Source: Saccopteryx bilineata (lineage: Eukaryota; Chordata; Mammalia; Chiroptera; Emballonuridae). Taken from it: a stretch of 64,000 nt of DNA. Made by a program: the position numbers and the translations under genes. This document shows, piece by piece, positions 35,187 to 45,367 of the stretch. Under the pieces are notes generated by a model that made no database searches, had not been told where the DNA came from, and saw nothing but the letters and a program-made list of their open reading frames with translations. Where the stretch lies: assembly GCF_036850765.1 (NCBI RefSeq), contig NC_089490.1, positions 273,496,482 to 273,560,481 on the forward strand, in the 5' to 3' direction. Position 1 is the stretch's first letter; every line of letters starts with the position of its first letter.

Positions 35187-36182
35187 ATGCCGATAAGAAA
35201 GAGGAAATCGAATATTATGGATACAAAAGAAAGAGAGGTAACACAAATAGATGTGGAAAAATCTATGGAGAAAAGACTTAACATATTGGAAGCCTTGGAG
35301 CTAAATGACAGAGAATTTAAACTAGAAATCTTAAAAATACTCAGAGATATACAAGAAAACACAGAAAGGCAATATAGGGAGATCAGAAAACAACTCAATG
35401 AACACAAAGAATATATTACCAAGGAAATTGAAACTATAAAAACAAATCAAACAGAAATGAAAAACTCAATTCACGAGCTGAAAAACGAGGTAACAAGCTT
35501 AGCTAACAGAACAGCCCAGATTGAAGATAGGATTAGTGAAATAGAAGACAAACAACTTGAGGCACAACAGAGAGAAGAAGAAAGAGACTCAAAAATAATA
35601 AAAAACGAGAAAGCCCTACAGGAATTGTCTGACTCCATCAGAAAGAATAACATAAGAATAATAGGTATATCAGAGGGAGAAGAGAAAGAAAATGGAATGG
35701 AGAATATACTCAAACAAATAATAGACGAGAACTTCCCAAGCCTGTGGAAGGAACTAAAGCCTCAAATTCAAGAAGCAAACAGAACACCAAGTTTTCTTAA
35801 CCCCAACAAACCCACTCCAAGGCACATCATAATAAAGATGACACAAAACAATGACAAAGAAAAAATTCTCAAGGCAGCCAGGGAAAAGAAGAGTACAACA
35901 TATAAAGGAAGGCCTATTAGATTATCATCAGATTTCTCAGCAGAAACTCTACAAGCTAGAAGAGAGTGGACCCCAATATTTAAAGCCCTGAAAGAGAGGA
36001 ACTTTCAGCCAAGAATACTATACCCATCAAAGCTATCCTTCAAGTATGAAGGAGATATAAAAACATTCACAAATACAGAAAAGATGAGAGAATTTATCAA
36101 CAGAAAGCCCCCACTCCAGGAAATACTAAGGGGGGTTTTCCAACCAGATTCAAAGAACAAAAGAAAACAACACCACAAGTAA
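35187..36182 (+). CDS. LINE-1 ORF1 protein (RNA-binding chaperone)
   Basis: 331 residues, close to the human length of 338. The protein forms trimers that coat L1 RNA in cytoplasmic particles and act as a nucleic-acid chaperone. Residues ~1-39 are a basic, variable N-terminus (MPIRKRKSN). Residues ~40-150 are a long heptad-rich coiled coil that ends near ISEIEDKQLEAQQ. Residues ~152-245 form the RRM, with NNIRIIGISEGEE at its start and PRHIIIKM at 221-228. Residues ~246-318 are the C-terminal domain, with SAETLQARREW at 261-271; its paired arginines 268-269 correspond to those needed for RNA binding in human ORF1p. The tail 321-331 is basic. The ATG at 35187 follows the 5' UTR, and no stop or frameshift interrupts the frame. 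Confidence 0.95.
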   Translation: MPIRKRKSNIMDTKEREVTQIDVEKSMEKRLNILEALELNDREFKLEILKILRDIQENTERQYREIRKQLNEHKEYITKEIETIKTNQTEMKNSIHELKNEVTSLANRTAQIEDRISEIEDKQLEAQQREEERDSKIIKNEKALQELSDSIRKNNIRIIGISEGEEKENGMENILKQIIDENFPSLWKELKPQIQEANRTPSFLNPNKPTPRHIIIKMTQNNDKEKILKAAREKKSTTYKGRPIRLSSDFSAETLQARREWTPIFKALKERNFQPRILYPSKLSFKYEGDIKTFTNTEKMREFINRKPPLQEILRGVFQPDSKNKRKQHHK

Positions 36183-36507
36183 CAGCTCCACCAAGAACAC
36201 AATAAAACCAAACTTAAACTGTGACAACAAAGGAAAAAAAGGGGGGAGAGGATGGAGATTAACAGTAGCAAAGGATGATGAAGTGCAGAAATACTTATAA
36301 GATAGGGTACTACAATGAATATGGTAGGTACCCTTTTCATTACTTAATGGTAACCACCCTTAAAAAAACCACCACAAAAACACTTGACTTAAAAAAGGTA
36401 GCAACAGAGGAAAGAAGTATGGAACACAAACAAACAAAAACAAATGATAGAAAAACAAAAGAGAAGAATCAAACTAGATACAAAACTAACAGAAAGCAAT
36501 TTATAAA
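36183..36507 (+). other. L1 inter-ORF spacer
   Basis: The 325 bp between the ORF1 stop and the ORF2 ATG are A-rich, with stops in the ORF1 frame. Human L1 has only 63 bp here, so the spacer is long for the model elements I know. ORF2 in L1 is made at low level by an unconventional start after ORF1. This spacer also contains a separate 80-codon ORF (36275-36517). Confidence 0.8.
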
Positions 36508-36517
36508 ATGGCAGTAG
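36275..36517 (+). CDS. small basic ORF overlapping the ORF2 start (doubtful)
   Basis: An ATG at 36275 opens an 80-codon frame that ends at TAG 36515-36517, seven bases inside ORF2, whose ATG is at 36508. The product would be Lys/Thr/Arg-rich, with no recognisable domain, and the A-rich base composition alone favours such residues. The stop/start overlap (ATGGCAGTAG) resembles termination-reinitiation geometry. It may matter for ORF2 translation rather than encode a useful protein. It may equally be chance. Confidence 0.3.
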   Translation: MMKCRNTYKIGYYNEYGRYPFHYLMVTTLKKTTTKTLDLKKVATEERSMEHKQTKTNDRKTKEKNQTRYKTNRKQFIKWQ

Positions 36518-39500
36518 GGAACCCACAAGTGTCAATAATTACACTAAATGTAAATGGATTAAACTTACCAATAAAAAGACACAGAGTAGCAGAATGGATT
36601 AAAAAAGAAAATCCAACTATATGCTGCCTACAAGAAACACATCTAAGCAACAAGGATAAAAACAAATTCAAAGTGAAAGGCTGGAAAACAATACTCCAAG
36701 CAAACAACACCCAAAAAAAAGCAGGCGTAGCAATACTCATATCTAATAATGCTGACTACAAGACAGAAAAAGTACTCAGAGACAAAAATGGTCATTTCAT
36801 AATGATTAAGGGGAAGTTGAATCAAGAAGACATAACAATCCTTAATATATATGCACCAAACCAAGGAGCACCAAAATATATAAGACAGCTACTTATTGAC
36901 CTTAAAACAAAAACTAACAAAAATACAATCATACTTGGAGACCTCAATACACCGCTGACGGCTCTAGATCGGTCATCCAAACAGAGAATCAATAAAGATA
37001 TAGTGGCCTTAAACGAAATAGTAGAACACCTGGATATGATAGACATCTACAGGACACTTCATCCCAAAGCGACAGAGTATACATTTTTCTCTAGTGTACA
37101 TGGAACATTCTCAAGAATTGACCATATGTTGGGCCACAAAGACAATATCAGCAAATTTAGAAAAATTGAAATTGTACCAAGCATATTTTCTGATCATAAA
37201 GCCCTGAAACTAGAATTCAACTGCAAAAAAGAGGGGGAAAAACCCACAAAAATGTGGAAACTAAACAACATACTTCTAAAAAATGAATGGGTCAAAGAAG
37301 AAATAAGTGCAGAGATCAAAAGATATATACAGACAAATGAAAATGAAAATACGACATATCAGAATCTCTGGGATGCAGCAAAAGCAGTAATAAGAGGAAA
37401 GTTCATATCACTTCAGGCCTATATGAACAAACAAGAGAGAGCCGAAGTAAACCACTTAACTTCACACCTTAAGGAACTAGAAAAAGAAGAACAAAGACAA
37501 CCCAAAACCAGCCGAAGAAAGGAGATAATAAAAATCAGAGCAGAAATAAATGAAATAGAGAACAGAAAAACTATAGAAAAAATCAATAAAACAAGGAGCT
37601 GGTTCTTTGAAAAGATCAACAAAATTGACAAACCCTTGGCAAGACTCACCAAGGAAAAAAGACACAGGACTCAAATAAATAAAATCCAAAATGAAAGAGG
37701 AGAGATCACCACAGACATCATAGAAATACAAAGAATTATTGTAGAATACTATGAAAAATTATATGCCACCAAATACAACAACCTAGAAGAAATGGATAAA
37801 TTCCTAGAACAATACAACCTTCCTAGACTGAGTCATGAAGAAGCAGAAAGCCTAAACAGACCAATCAGCAGGGAGGAAATAGAAAAAACTATTAAAAATC
37901 TCCCCAAAAATAAAATTCCAGGCCCAGACGGTTATACTAGTGAATTCTATCAAACATTCAAAGAAGACTTGGTTCCTATTCTACTCAAAGTCTTCCAAAA
38001 AATTGAAGAAGAAGCAATACTTCCAAACACATTTTATGAGGCCAACATAACCCTCATACCAAAACCTGGCAAGGATGGCACAAAGAAAGAAAACTACAGA
38101 CCAATATCTCTAATGAATACAGATGCTAAAATACTAAACAAAATACTGGCAAACCGAATACAACAACATATTAAAAAAATAATACATCATGATCAAGTGG
38201 GATTCATCCCAGAATCTCAAGGATGGTTCAACATACGCAAAACGGTTAACGTAATACACCATATCAACAAAACAAAGAACAAAAACCACATGATCTTATC
38301 AATAGATGCAGAAAAGGCTTTTGATAAAATACAACACAATTTTATGTTTAAGACTCTCAACAAAATGGGTATAGAAGGAAAATATCTCAACATGATAAAG
38401 GCCATATATGATAAACCATCAGCCAACATCCTATTAAACGGCATAAAACTGAGGACTTTCTACCTTAAATCAGGAACAAGACAGGGTTGTCCACTCTCTC
38501 CACTCTTATTCAACGTGGTGCTAGAAGTTCTGGCCAGAGCAATCAGACAAGACAAAGAAATAAAAGGCATCCATATCGGAAAAGAAGAAGTAAAGCTATC
38601 ACTTTTTGCTGATGATATGATCCTATACATCGAAAACCCGAAGGACTCCACAAAAAGATTATTAGAAACAATAAACCAATACAGTAAGGTCGCAGGATAC
38701 AAAATTAACATACAAAAGTCCATAGCCTTTCTATATGCCAACAATGAAATATTAGAAAACGACCTCAAAAAAATAATCCCCTTCACGATTGTAACAAAAA
38801 AAATAAAATATCTAGGAATAAACATAACAAAGAACGTGAAGGACCTATATAATGAAAATTACAAAGCATTGTTAAGGGAAATCGAAAAAGATACAATGAG
38901 ATGGAAAAATATTCCTTGTTCTTGGATAGGAAGAATAAATATAATCAAAATGGCCATATTACCCAAAGCAATATACAAATTTAATGCAATTCCCATCAAA
39001 ATCCCTATGAGATTTTTTAAAGAAATGGAACAAAAAATCATCAGATTTATATGGAACTATAAAAAACCCCGAATAGCCAAAGCAATCCTAAGGAAAAAGA
39101 ATGAAGCTGGGGGCATTACAATACCTGACTTTAAACTATATTATAGGGCCACGATAATTAAAACAGCATGGTATTGGCAGAAAAATAGACACTCTGACCA
39201 ATGGAACAGAATAGAAAGCCCAGAAATAAAACCACATATATATGGTCAAATAATCTTTGATAAAGGGGCCAACAACACACAATGGAGAAAAGAAAGCCTC
39301 TTCAACAAATGGTGTTGGGAAAACTGGAAAGCCACATGCAAAAGAATGAAACTCGACTACAGCCTGTCCCCGTGTACTAAAATTAATTCAAAATGGATCA
39401 AAGACCTAAATATAAGACCTGAAACAATAAAGTACATAGAAGAAGACATAGGTACTAAAATCATGGACCTGGGTTTTAAAGAACATTTTATGAACTTGAC

Positions 39501-40335
39501 TCCAATGGCAAGAGAAGTGAAGGCAAAGATAAATGAATGGGACTACATCAGAATTAAAAGTTTTTGCTCAGCAAGAGAAACTGATATCAAAATAAACAGA
39601 CAGCCAACTATATGGGAACTGATATTTTCAAACGACAGCTCAGATAAGGGCCTAATATCCAAAATTTACAAAGAACTCATAAAACTCAACAACAAACAAA
39701 CAAGCAATCCAATAAAAAAATGGGAAGAGGACATGAACAGACACTTCTCCCAGGAAGAGATACAAATGGCCAACAGATATATGAAAAGATGCTCAGCTTC
39801 ATTAGTTATTAGAGAAATGCAAATCAAAACTACAATGAGATACCACCTCACCCCTGTTATATTAGCTATTATCAACAAGACGGGTAATAGCAAATGTTGG
39901 AGAGGCTGTGGAAAAAAAGGAACCCTCATTCACTGTTGGTGGGACTGTAAAGTAGTACAACCATTATGGAGGAAAGTATGGTGGTTCCTCAAAAAACTGC
40001 AAGTAGAACTACCTTATGACCCAGCAATCCCTCTACTGGGTATATACCCCAAAACCTCAGAAACATTGATACGTGAAGACACATGTAGCCCCATGTTCAT
40101 TGCAGCACTGTTCACAGTGGCCAAGACATGGAAACAACCAAAAAGCCCTTCAATAGAAGACTGGATAAAGAAGATGTGGCACATATACACTATGGAATAC
40201 TACTCAGCCATAAGAAATGATGACATCAGATCATTTACAGCAAAATGGTGGGATCTTGATAACATTATAAGGAGTGAAATAAGCAAAGCAGAAAAAAACA
40301 AGAACTACATGATTCCATACATTGGTGGAACATAA
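36508..40335 (+). CDS. LINE-1 ORF2 protein (endonuclease / reverse transcriptase)
   Basis: 1275 residues, the same length as human ORF2p. It nicks target DNA and reverse-transcribes L1 RNA from the nick. Residues 1-239 are an APE-type endonuclease with N14, E43 (QETHL), Y115 (IYAPN), D145 and N147 (GDLN), D205 and SDH at 228-230, all at the human positions. A PIP-box-like QRIIVEYY lies at 408-415. Residues ~498-773 are the reverse transcriptase, with D600 (SIDAEKAFD), [14 protein letters not shown] at 656-669 and FADD at 700-703. The C-terminal cysteine motif C1130-x3-C1134-x7-H1142-x4-C1147 is complete. No stop or frameshift was found. The same start as human (residue numbering agrees from N14) supports the ATG chosen. 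Confidence 0.97.
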   Translation: MAVGNPQVSIITLNVNGLNLPIKRHRVAEWIKKENPTICCLQETHLSNKDKNKFKVKGWKTILQANNTQKKAGVAILISNNADYKTEKVLRDKNGHFIMIKGKLNQEDITILNIYAPNQGAPKYIRQLLIDLKTKTNKNTIILGDLNTPLTALDRSSKQRINKDIVALNEIVEHLDMIDIYRTLHPKATEYTFFSSVHGTFSRIDHMLGHKDNISKFRKIEIVPSIFSDHKALKLEFNCKKEGEKPTKMWKLNNILLKNEWVKEEISAEIKRYIQTNENENTTYQNLWDAAKAVIRGKFISLQAYMNKQERAEVNHLTSHLKELEKEEQRQPKTSRRKEIIKIRAEINEIENRKTIEKINKTRSWFFEKINKIDKPLARLTKEKRHRTQINKIQNERGEITTDIIEIQRIIVEYYEKLYATKYNNLEEMDKFLEQYNLPRLSHEEAESLNRPISREEIEKTIKNLPKNKIPGPDGYTSEFYQTFKEDLVPILLKVFQKIEEEAILPNTFYEANITLIPKPGKDGTKKENYRPISLMNTDAKILNKILANRIQQHIKKIIHHDQVGFIPESQGWFNIRKTVNVIHHINKTKNKNHMILSIDAEKAFDKIQHNFMFKTLNKMGIEGKYLNMIKAIYDKPSANILLNGIKLRTFYLKSGTRQGCPLSPLLFNVVLEVLARAIRQDKEIKGIHIGKEEVKLSLFADDMILYIENPKDSTKRLLETINQYSKVAGYKINIQKSIAFLYANNEILENDLKKIIPFTIVTKKIKYLGINITKNVKDLYNENYKALLREIEKDTMRWKNIPCSWIGRINIIKMAILPKAIYKFNAIPIKIPMRFFKEMEQKIIRFIWNYKKPRIAKAILRKKNEAGGITIPDFKLYYRATIIKTAWYWQKNRHSDQWNRIESPEIKPHIYGQIIFDKGANNTQWRKESLFNKWCWENWKATCKRMKLDYSLSPCTKINSKWIKDLNIRPETIKYIEEDIGTKIMDLGFKEHFMNLTPMAREVKAKINEWDYIRIKSFCSARETDIKINRQPTIWELIFSNDSSDKGLISKIYKELIKLNNKQTSNPIKKWEEDMNRHFSQEEIQMANRYMKRCSASLVIREMQIKTTMRYHLTPVILAIINKTGNSKCWRGCGKKGTLIHCWWDCKVVQPLWRKVWWFLKKLQVELPYDPAIPLLGIYPKTSETLIREDTCSPMFIAALFTVAKTWKQPKSPSIEDWIKKMWHIYTMEYYSAIRNDDIRSFTAKWWDLDNIIRSEISKAEKNKNYMIPYIGGT

Positions 40336-40608
40336 AAATGAGACTAAGAGACATGGACAAGAGTGTGGTGGTTACCAAGGGTGGGGGGGGGGGAGGGAGG
40401 ACATGGGAGGGAGGGAGGGAGAGTTAGGGGGAGGGGGAGGGGCACAGAGAACTAGATAGAGGGTGACGGAGGACAATCTGACTTTGGGCGAGGGGTTTGC
40501 AACATAATTTGATGACAAAATAACCTAGACATGTTTTCCTTGAATATATGTACCCTGATTTATTAATGTCATCCCATTACCATTAATAAAAATTTATTAA
40601 AAAAAAAA
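40336..40608 (+). other. L1 3' UTR with G-rich tract and poly(A) signal
   Basis: After the ORF2 stop, a G-rich polypurine tract at 40379-40442 has at least eight G-runs of three or more. Such tracts are common in mammalian L1 3' UTRs and can form G-quadruplexes. AATAAA at 40585-40590 lies 12 bp before the A-run. The same UTR, reversed, makes up the fragment at 29974-30256. More diverged relatives occur at 25315, 45071 and 8219. Confidence 0.9.
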
Positions 40609-40623
40609 AATTGTAACAACAGA
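40609..40623 (+). repeat. L1 target-site duplication, right copy
   Basis: Exact second copy of 'aattgtaacaacaga'. The first A or two could belong to the poly(A) tail, so the duplication is 13-15 bp. Confidence 0.95.
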
Positions 40624-41017
40624 AAAAAGCAGTATTCCCACAGTCCATGGAGAGTGTCTGGTTTTGAAGCTCGCGTAATGCTTTTGTGGAAGGACAGCTG
40701 CGAGCACATACTGCGTGGTCTTGACCTTTGGTGCCGACCCCAGCCTTTTCTTTGTTTTTTGTTGTTCCACTGAATTGTCTTCCTTTCAAACTAACTCAAA
40801 GAATTAATTTTTACTCTGTGGTTTTGGTGAGTACCTTTGCTTGCTGAAATTCTATTTCCCCACATTTATTTGTATGGTGATTATTTTCATGTTCATTTTT
40901 TCAGAACCAGCTCTGTGATTAATATTACCTTTTGAAAAAAATGAGAAAGTAGGTTATTTTAAAGAGTATCCTCTACTAATATGTAAAACTGCAGAGACAA
41001 ATTATATATGTATGTAA
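40624..41017. other. unique sequence
   Basis: No gene or repeat is recognised between the L1 and the next SINE. Confidence 0.4.
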
Positions 41018-41191
41018 TTGCCCTGGCTGCATAGCTCAGTTGGTTAGAGAGTTATCTTCCAATGCCACAGCTGTGCGTTCGATCTCGGTCAGGGTACATA
41101 TACATACAAGAATGAATGAATAAATGAATGAATGGGTGGAACAACAAATCAATGCTTTTTATTTCTCTAAAAAAATCAATAAAAAATTTTA
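41018..41191 (+). mobile_element. short tRNA-derived SINE
   Basis: The head 'tgccctggctgcatagctca' has a box A match. 'gcgttcgatctcggtcaggg' carries box B (GTTCGATCT). A (GAAT)n patch and an A-rich end follow. Imperfect flanks 'aattatatatgtatgtaa' (41000-41017) and 'aattataagtatgtata' (41192-41208) fit a target-site duplication. This is a shorter family than the SINE at 52580. Confidence 0.85.
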
Positions 41192-41208
41192 AATTATAAG
41201 TATGTATA

Positions 41209-41755
41209 CATATGTATACATTATATATATGCATGTATGCACACCTACACACACATGCAGGCACACTCATATCCTTAAGACTCTAATTTATACAGTTAAA
41301 TCCATGTTTTCCTCCTACTTTAAAGATGCATCATTAGAAGAACTAACTCAGCAGTCTAGCTGAAGTTCAAAGTATTTTAGGAAATGCTTTCAGGGATCTC
41401 AAATCAGTGGCAAGAATTTCTGATGAAACACTCCAGAGCCTCCGGGGTCAGCTACCAGGAGAAAAATGAACAAATAATCTCTGTCAGGGTGAAAAACATA
41501 ATTTATGTTTTATCAGGAAAGCCAAGAGGAAAGTGATGGAGCCTGTCCTCCTTGTGTACTTTGAGCCCCTTTGTTGCCTACCGACGCTGCATGAGAATTT
41601 ACTCAGATGCGCTCCCCTTACCCAGGGGCAAGTGTCTAGTCCCCTGTGACAGACTGCATCTCGGAGACGCACAGGCTGCCTGCTCCCCCTTCAGCTCAGC
41701 TCCGCACTTGAAAAGATTCCTTAGAAGCATCAAATTTAAGAGCCAGAATTGTTCA
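41209..41755. other. unique sequence
   Basis: A short (AC)-rich patch at 41235-41265 and a CpG-containing stretch at 41570-41670 are the only notable parts. Frames on both strands there overlap and are not convincing. Confidence 0.4.
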
Positions 41756-41890
41756 CAGATGCCAGTTCCCTGGGTTTATAGATGAGAAATTTGGCATGCA
41801 GAGAAATAAAGTGACTTGCCCAAAGACTCACTGTTACATAGGGACAGAATTAAGTTTTAAACCCAGAATGGCTTGATTTTAATCCAGTGG
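41756..41890 (-). mobile_element. MIR SINE
   Basis: 'atagatgagaaatttggcat', 'cagagaaataaagtgacttg' and 'cccaaagactcactgttaca' followed by 'gttttaaacccagaatggct' are clear reversed MIR phrases (gatgaggaaactgaggc, cagagaggttaagtgacttgcccaag, ttcaaacccag). Confidence 0.75.
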
Positions 41891-42662
41891 TTTTTTTGTT
41901 TTGTTTTGTTTTGCTTTTTTCACCAGAATTGCCAGGGAAGAAAAGATGTTTTTCTCCAGTAGTTTAAGATCCCAGTTTTAATTGTCTCTCCTTCCACTTT
42001 ACAATTTTCAAAAATCAGCATAAGCCTCAGAATACACAAGAAGAATTTTCTCGCTACTCTGATGAACGTGGGAGTGTTTACTCTAAATTCAGTAACAACG
42101 TTTAATTAGTTGATTGAGTACATTGATTTTATGTGTTGTCCTCCCCAAATATCACTGTGAAAACAGACCATTATTTAAGATTTTTTAAAAATCTTTACAA
42201 TTTCTAGGTGCATCAACAATAAAAATATAAATAAATACACCCATCAACAGGAGTATAAAAATGTAGGCATATAAAAGCCTTTTATTTAAAATCTCATTAG
42301 TAATGTCCTGATTTTTTAAAGCTATTCACAGACTTAAAAGCTGGAATTTATTATCATAATTTAGTTGACTTTAACTAAAAAATTCTGGTGATGATTAATA
42401 AATCTGTATAGCTCTTTCTAGTTCAAGCACCGATATTTTAATTCTTATACACTCTTCTTTAGAAAGTCCTATCTCTCTTAAGATCTTTCTTTTCATAGTA
42501 AAGTCGAATTTTTTGTTGATATTTTTTTATTCTGTACATGTGATAAGCTTTTCTTTTGTAAAATAAAGTTAATATTATAGAAATTTAATACTAACAAAAC
42601 AGTAATATAGACCTTTTCCACATTAGATATGTATATAGGATTTCTATGAAGTCATTTTTTTA
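41891..42662. other. AT-rich unique sequence
   Basis: A (GTTTT)n run occurs at 41895-41915. The rest is very AT-rich with no gene or clear repeat. Confidence 0.4.
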
Positions 42663-42757
42663 ACTTAAAATTTTTATTTATTTTTTTAATTTATTGGGTT
42701 AACATAGTTCGACAAACCATATACATTTCAAGCACACAGCTCTATTTTGGTTTTTAG
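42663..42757 (-). mobile_element. short old L1 3'-end fragment
   Basis: 'aatttattgggttaacatag' and 'catatacatttcaagcacac' after a T-rich run resemble the reversed extreme 3' end of an old L1 subfamily. About 95 bp remain. Confidence 0.5.
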
Positions 42758-43126
42758 GTATCTTATTAAATTTATAATGACAAAATAAGTTAAAATAAAA
42801 ATAAAGTACAAAAAAAGTGTTTTTCCCCTATATGAAAACTTCTAAAAGAGCTTTAAATAGACTCAATATATCATAGATGCTTAAAAGTTTGTCAAGTAAG
42901 CGTGAGAGAAGCAAGTATAAGGTTGCTTTGTATATTTTGAGAAAATACTTCCTGGATTAAAATTGATTCTTAATAAATTTACCACTGGAATGACTTCATG
43001 CACTAACAGGCGCCTAATGGAACATTGAGAAGTGCTCCATGCCATCACAGTGCATTGATTCAGTCATAAGAAACCTACATAGGACTGAGGCCTGCATGGC
43101 AAATTTGGAATGAACTTTAGTCAAAT
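42758..43126. other. unique AT-rich sequence
   Basis: Nothing recognised between the L1 tail and the SINE cluster. Confidence 0.4.
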
Positions 43127-43141
43127 AAGTAGTTTATTTAT

Positions 43142-43493
43142 GCCTGACCAGGCAGTGGTGCAGTGGATAGAACGTTAGACTGGGATGTGGAGGACCCAGG
43201 TTCGAGACCCCGGAATCATCAGCTTGAGCGCGAGCTTATCTGGTTTGAGCAGAGTTCACCAGCTTGGACCCAAGGTTGCTGGTTTGAGCAGGGGGTTGCT
43301 TGGTCTGCTATAGCCCCACAGTCAAGGCATATATGAGAAAGCAATCAATGAACAACTAAAGTGTCACAACGATAAACTCTTGATTGATGCTTCTCATCTC
43401 TCTCTGTTCCTGTCTGTCTGTCCCTATCGATCCCTCTCTGACTCTCTCTATGTCTCTGTTAAAAATAAAATAAAATTAAATTAAAAAATTGTA
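43142..43493 (+). mobile_element. tRNA-derived SINE (second family), near full length
   Basis: The head 'tgcctgaccaggcagtggtg' leads to box B 'ggttcgagacc' at 43200-43210, then 'gagcagagttcaccagcttg', 'gagaaagcaatcaatgaaca', a CT-rich part (tgtctgtctgtcc) and an A-rich tail. Flanks 'aagtagtttatttat' (43127-43141) and 'aagtattttatttat' (43494-43508) form a target-site duplication with one difference. It serves here as the reference copy of the family. Confidence 0.92.
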
Positions 43494-43508
43494 AAGTATT
43501 TTATTTAT

Positions 43509-43639
43509 TTATTAAGAGAGGCTGGGAAAAAGCGAAAGAAACATTGAGCTCCTCCTGTATGAGCTCTGACCTGGGATTGAACCAGCAACCTCCATGCTTC
43601 AGACGGCACTTCAAGCTACCAAGCTATCTATCCAGAGCT
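43509..43639 (-). mobile_element. short SINE
   Basis: The minus-strand head 'gctctggatagatagcttgg' and decayed box B 'ggttcaatccc' precede the CAGGTCAGAGCTC-like part and a GA-rich tail. It abuts another short SINE on the right. Confidence 0.65.
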
Positions 43640-43821
43640 TTATTTTTTTTTTTCAGAGAGACAGAGGGAGGAAAGGAAAGAAAGAGGAGGGGAAAGGGAA
43701 GCATTTATTTGTTGTTCCACTCAGTCGTGCACTCACTGGCTGCTTCCCACCTGTGTCCTGACCCAGTACCTTGTTGTTTAGGAATAATGCTCTTAACTGA
43801 TTGAGCTAACTGACCAGGGCC
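43640..43821 (-). mobile_element. short tRNA-derived SINE
   Basis: 'gccctggtcagttagctcaa' opens the minus-strand head; a GA-rich middle and a T-run at 43642-43653 on the + strand form the tail. The B-box region is decayed. Confidence 0.75.
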
Positions 43822-44043
43822 TCAAATAAATATTTTAGAATGAAGCACAGAGGCTATTAATACCATGGCATTATATACAAAAAAATAAAGTACCAATATG
43901 TAATAAAGAAAATTAGAAAATCAGTCAACAATATAATAAAATAATAAATGTACATTCTAGTTAAAAAAGTCAGAGTTTAAAGAAAGGATGGAGCCTTTAG
44001 AACAATCTTTTAAAATTTCAAAATGTATTATTAACAAAACATT

Positions 44044-44382
44044 GATGCCTGACTGGTAGGGTCACAGTGGATAGACCATCAACCTGGGACACTGAGAACC
44101 CAATTTCAAAACCCCGAGTTTGCCAGCTTGAGCACTGGCTCACCAGCTTGAACACGGGGTTGCTGGCTTGAGCATGGGTTCACTAACATGATCCCATGGT
44201 CACTGGCTTGAGCCCAAGGTCACTGGCTTCAACAAGGGGTCACTGGCTCGGCTGAAGCCCCCCCAGTCAAAGCATTTATAAGAAGCAATCATTGAACAAT
44301 TAAAGTGACACAATTACATGTTGATGTTTCTCATCAATCTCTCTCCTGTCTATCTCTCTCATTAAAAAAAAAAACTAAAAAT
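44044..44382 (+). mobile_element. tRNA-derived SINE (second family), diverged
   Basis: Same family as 43142: 'gatgcctgactggtagggtc' head, box B decayed to 'atttcaaaacc', several 'ggtcactggcttgagc' modules and an A-tail at 44361-44382. 'aaaacatt' flanks it at 44036-44043 and 44383-44390. Extra copies of the 'cactggctt' module make the body longer. Confidence 0.85.
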
Positions 44383-44390
44383 AAAACATT

Positions 44391-44774
44391 CATAATGAAA
44401 TTAGTATTGTTACTGTAGTACCTTGACTCTAAAACATCATTAACTCATTTCATTAGTTAAATACCAATGTTTTAGGATGAATAAATATTACTACCATATT
44501 AAATGTATACATTAGTAAGGCACAGCTTGAACTCAGAACCTTTAAAGTGTATAAAACAAACCAACAAACAAAAGATTGCAAATGCCATGTGTTAACAACA
44601 CGGGAAGTCATACACAAGCATATTTTGCTCAACACTCCTTACACCCTTATGTATTAGGATATATATACAAAAACACAGGTTATGTATAGAGAATATGCAT
44701 GAGCAGGAGAATAACCCATTAGAGAGAGAGATAACACTACCACTGAAGTCATGAGAACAAGGCAAAACCTGCTT
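44391..44774. other. unique AT-rich sequence
   Basis: Nothing recognised. Confidence 0.4.
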
Positions 44775-44930
44775 TATAAAAAGTATCTCTCATAATTCTC
44801 CCCAAGCCCTTTGAGGAAACAGACACAGAATTGCCCAAAACTACAAAAGTGCCCCAAACTACAGAATTAATGGAACATGAGTGGGGCTTGAACCTCGCTC
44901 CTTATTCCAGACAGTCACCCCATACATTCG
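44775..44930 (-). mobile_element. possible MIR SINE remnant
   Basis: 'tttgaggaaacagacacaga', 'attgcccaaaactacaaaag' and 'gagtggggcttgaacctcgc' resemble the reversed MIR order (gaggaaactgaggcacag, cttgcccaaggtcac, ctgggattcgaaccc). Confidence 0.5.
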
Positions 44931-45070
44931 TATCTACAAAGAATCTGTCACCTGAGAAATGTGAGGTTATTTTACTTTTTTTAAAAATAAGAATTTACTA
45001 TTTATTATGCATGTTTATACATAAACATGAAAATAATGCTCAATAAGTTACATAGCTATTTTCCTTTTTT

Positions 45071-45354
45071 TATATTTTTAATTGGGTAACATTGATAAAT
45101 CAGGGTTCATATGTTCAGAGAAAACATCTCCAGATTATTTTGACAATTGATTATGTTGCATACCCATCACCCAAAGTCAAATTGTCTTCCATTACCTTCT
45201 ATCTGGTTTTCTTTGTGCCCCTCTCCTCCCCCCACTACATCCCTCTCTCCCCCTCCTGGTAACCCCCACACTCTTGTCCATGTCTCTGAGTCTCATTTTT
45301 ATGTCCCATCTATGTATGGAATCATATAGTTCTTAGTTTTTTCTGATTTACTTA
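45071..45354 (-). mobile_element. 5'-truncated L1 3' UTR fragment
   Basis: 'ttgggtaacattgataaatc', 'gagaaaacatctccagatta', 'gcatacccatcacccaaagt' and a C-rich tract, ending with 'tcatttttatgtcccatcta' and 'gaatcatatagttcttag', match the fragment at 25315-25600 better than the intact L1. It is therefore from that older subfamily. Flanks near 45057 and 45353 share 'tatttt', but no firm duplication can be set. Confidence 0.85.
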
Positions 45355-45367
45355 TTTTACTTTTTAC

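Larger units (their letters stand above)
34941..40608 (+). mobile_element. full-length LINE-1 with both ORFs intact
   Basis: The element runs from a 246-bp 5' UTR through ORF1 (35187-36182), a 325-bp spacer and ORF2 (36508-40335) to a 273-bp 3' UTR with AATAAA at 40585-40590 and a poly(A) tail. An exact 15-bp target-site duplication brackets it (34926-34940, 40609-40623). L1 moves by target-primed reverse transcription: ORF2 protein nicks DNA and copies its own RNA, and ORF1 protein binds that RNA. Both frames are uninterrupted and all catalytic residues checked are present, so it is likely young and possibly active. The A-rich sense strand is typical of L1. Activity itself is inferred. Confidence 0.97.

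Noticed and set aside
35087..35281. upstream ORF in the L1 5' UTR
   Set aside because: The frame does not begin with ATG (it starts at TTG) and overlaps ORF1 in another frame; no support as a gene.
36643..39929. multiple 60-121-codon minus-strand frames inside the L1
   Set aside because: Antisense shadows of ORF2.
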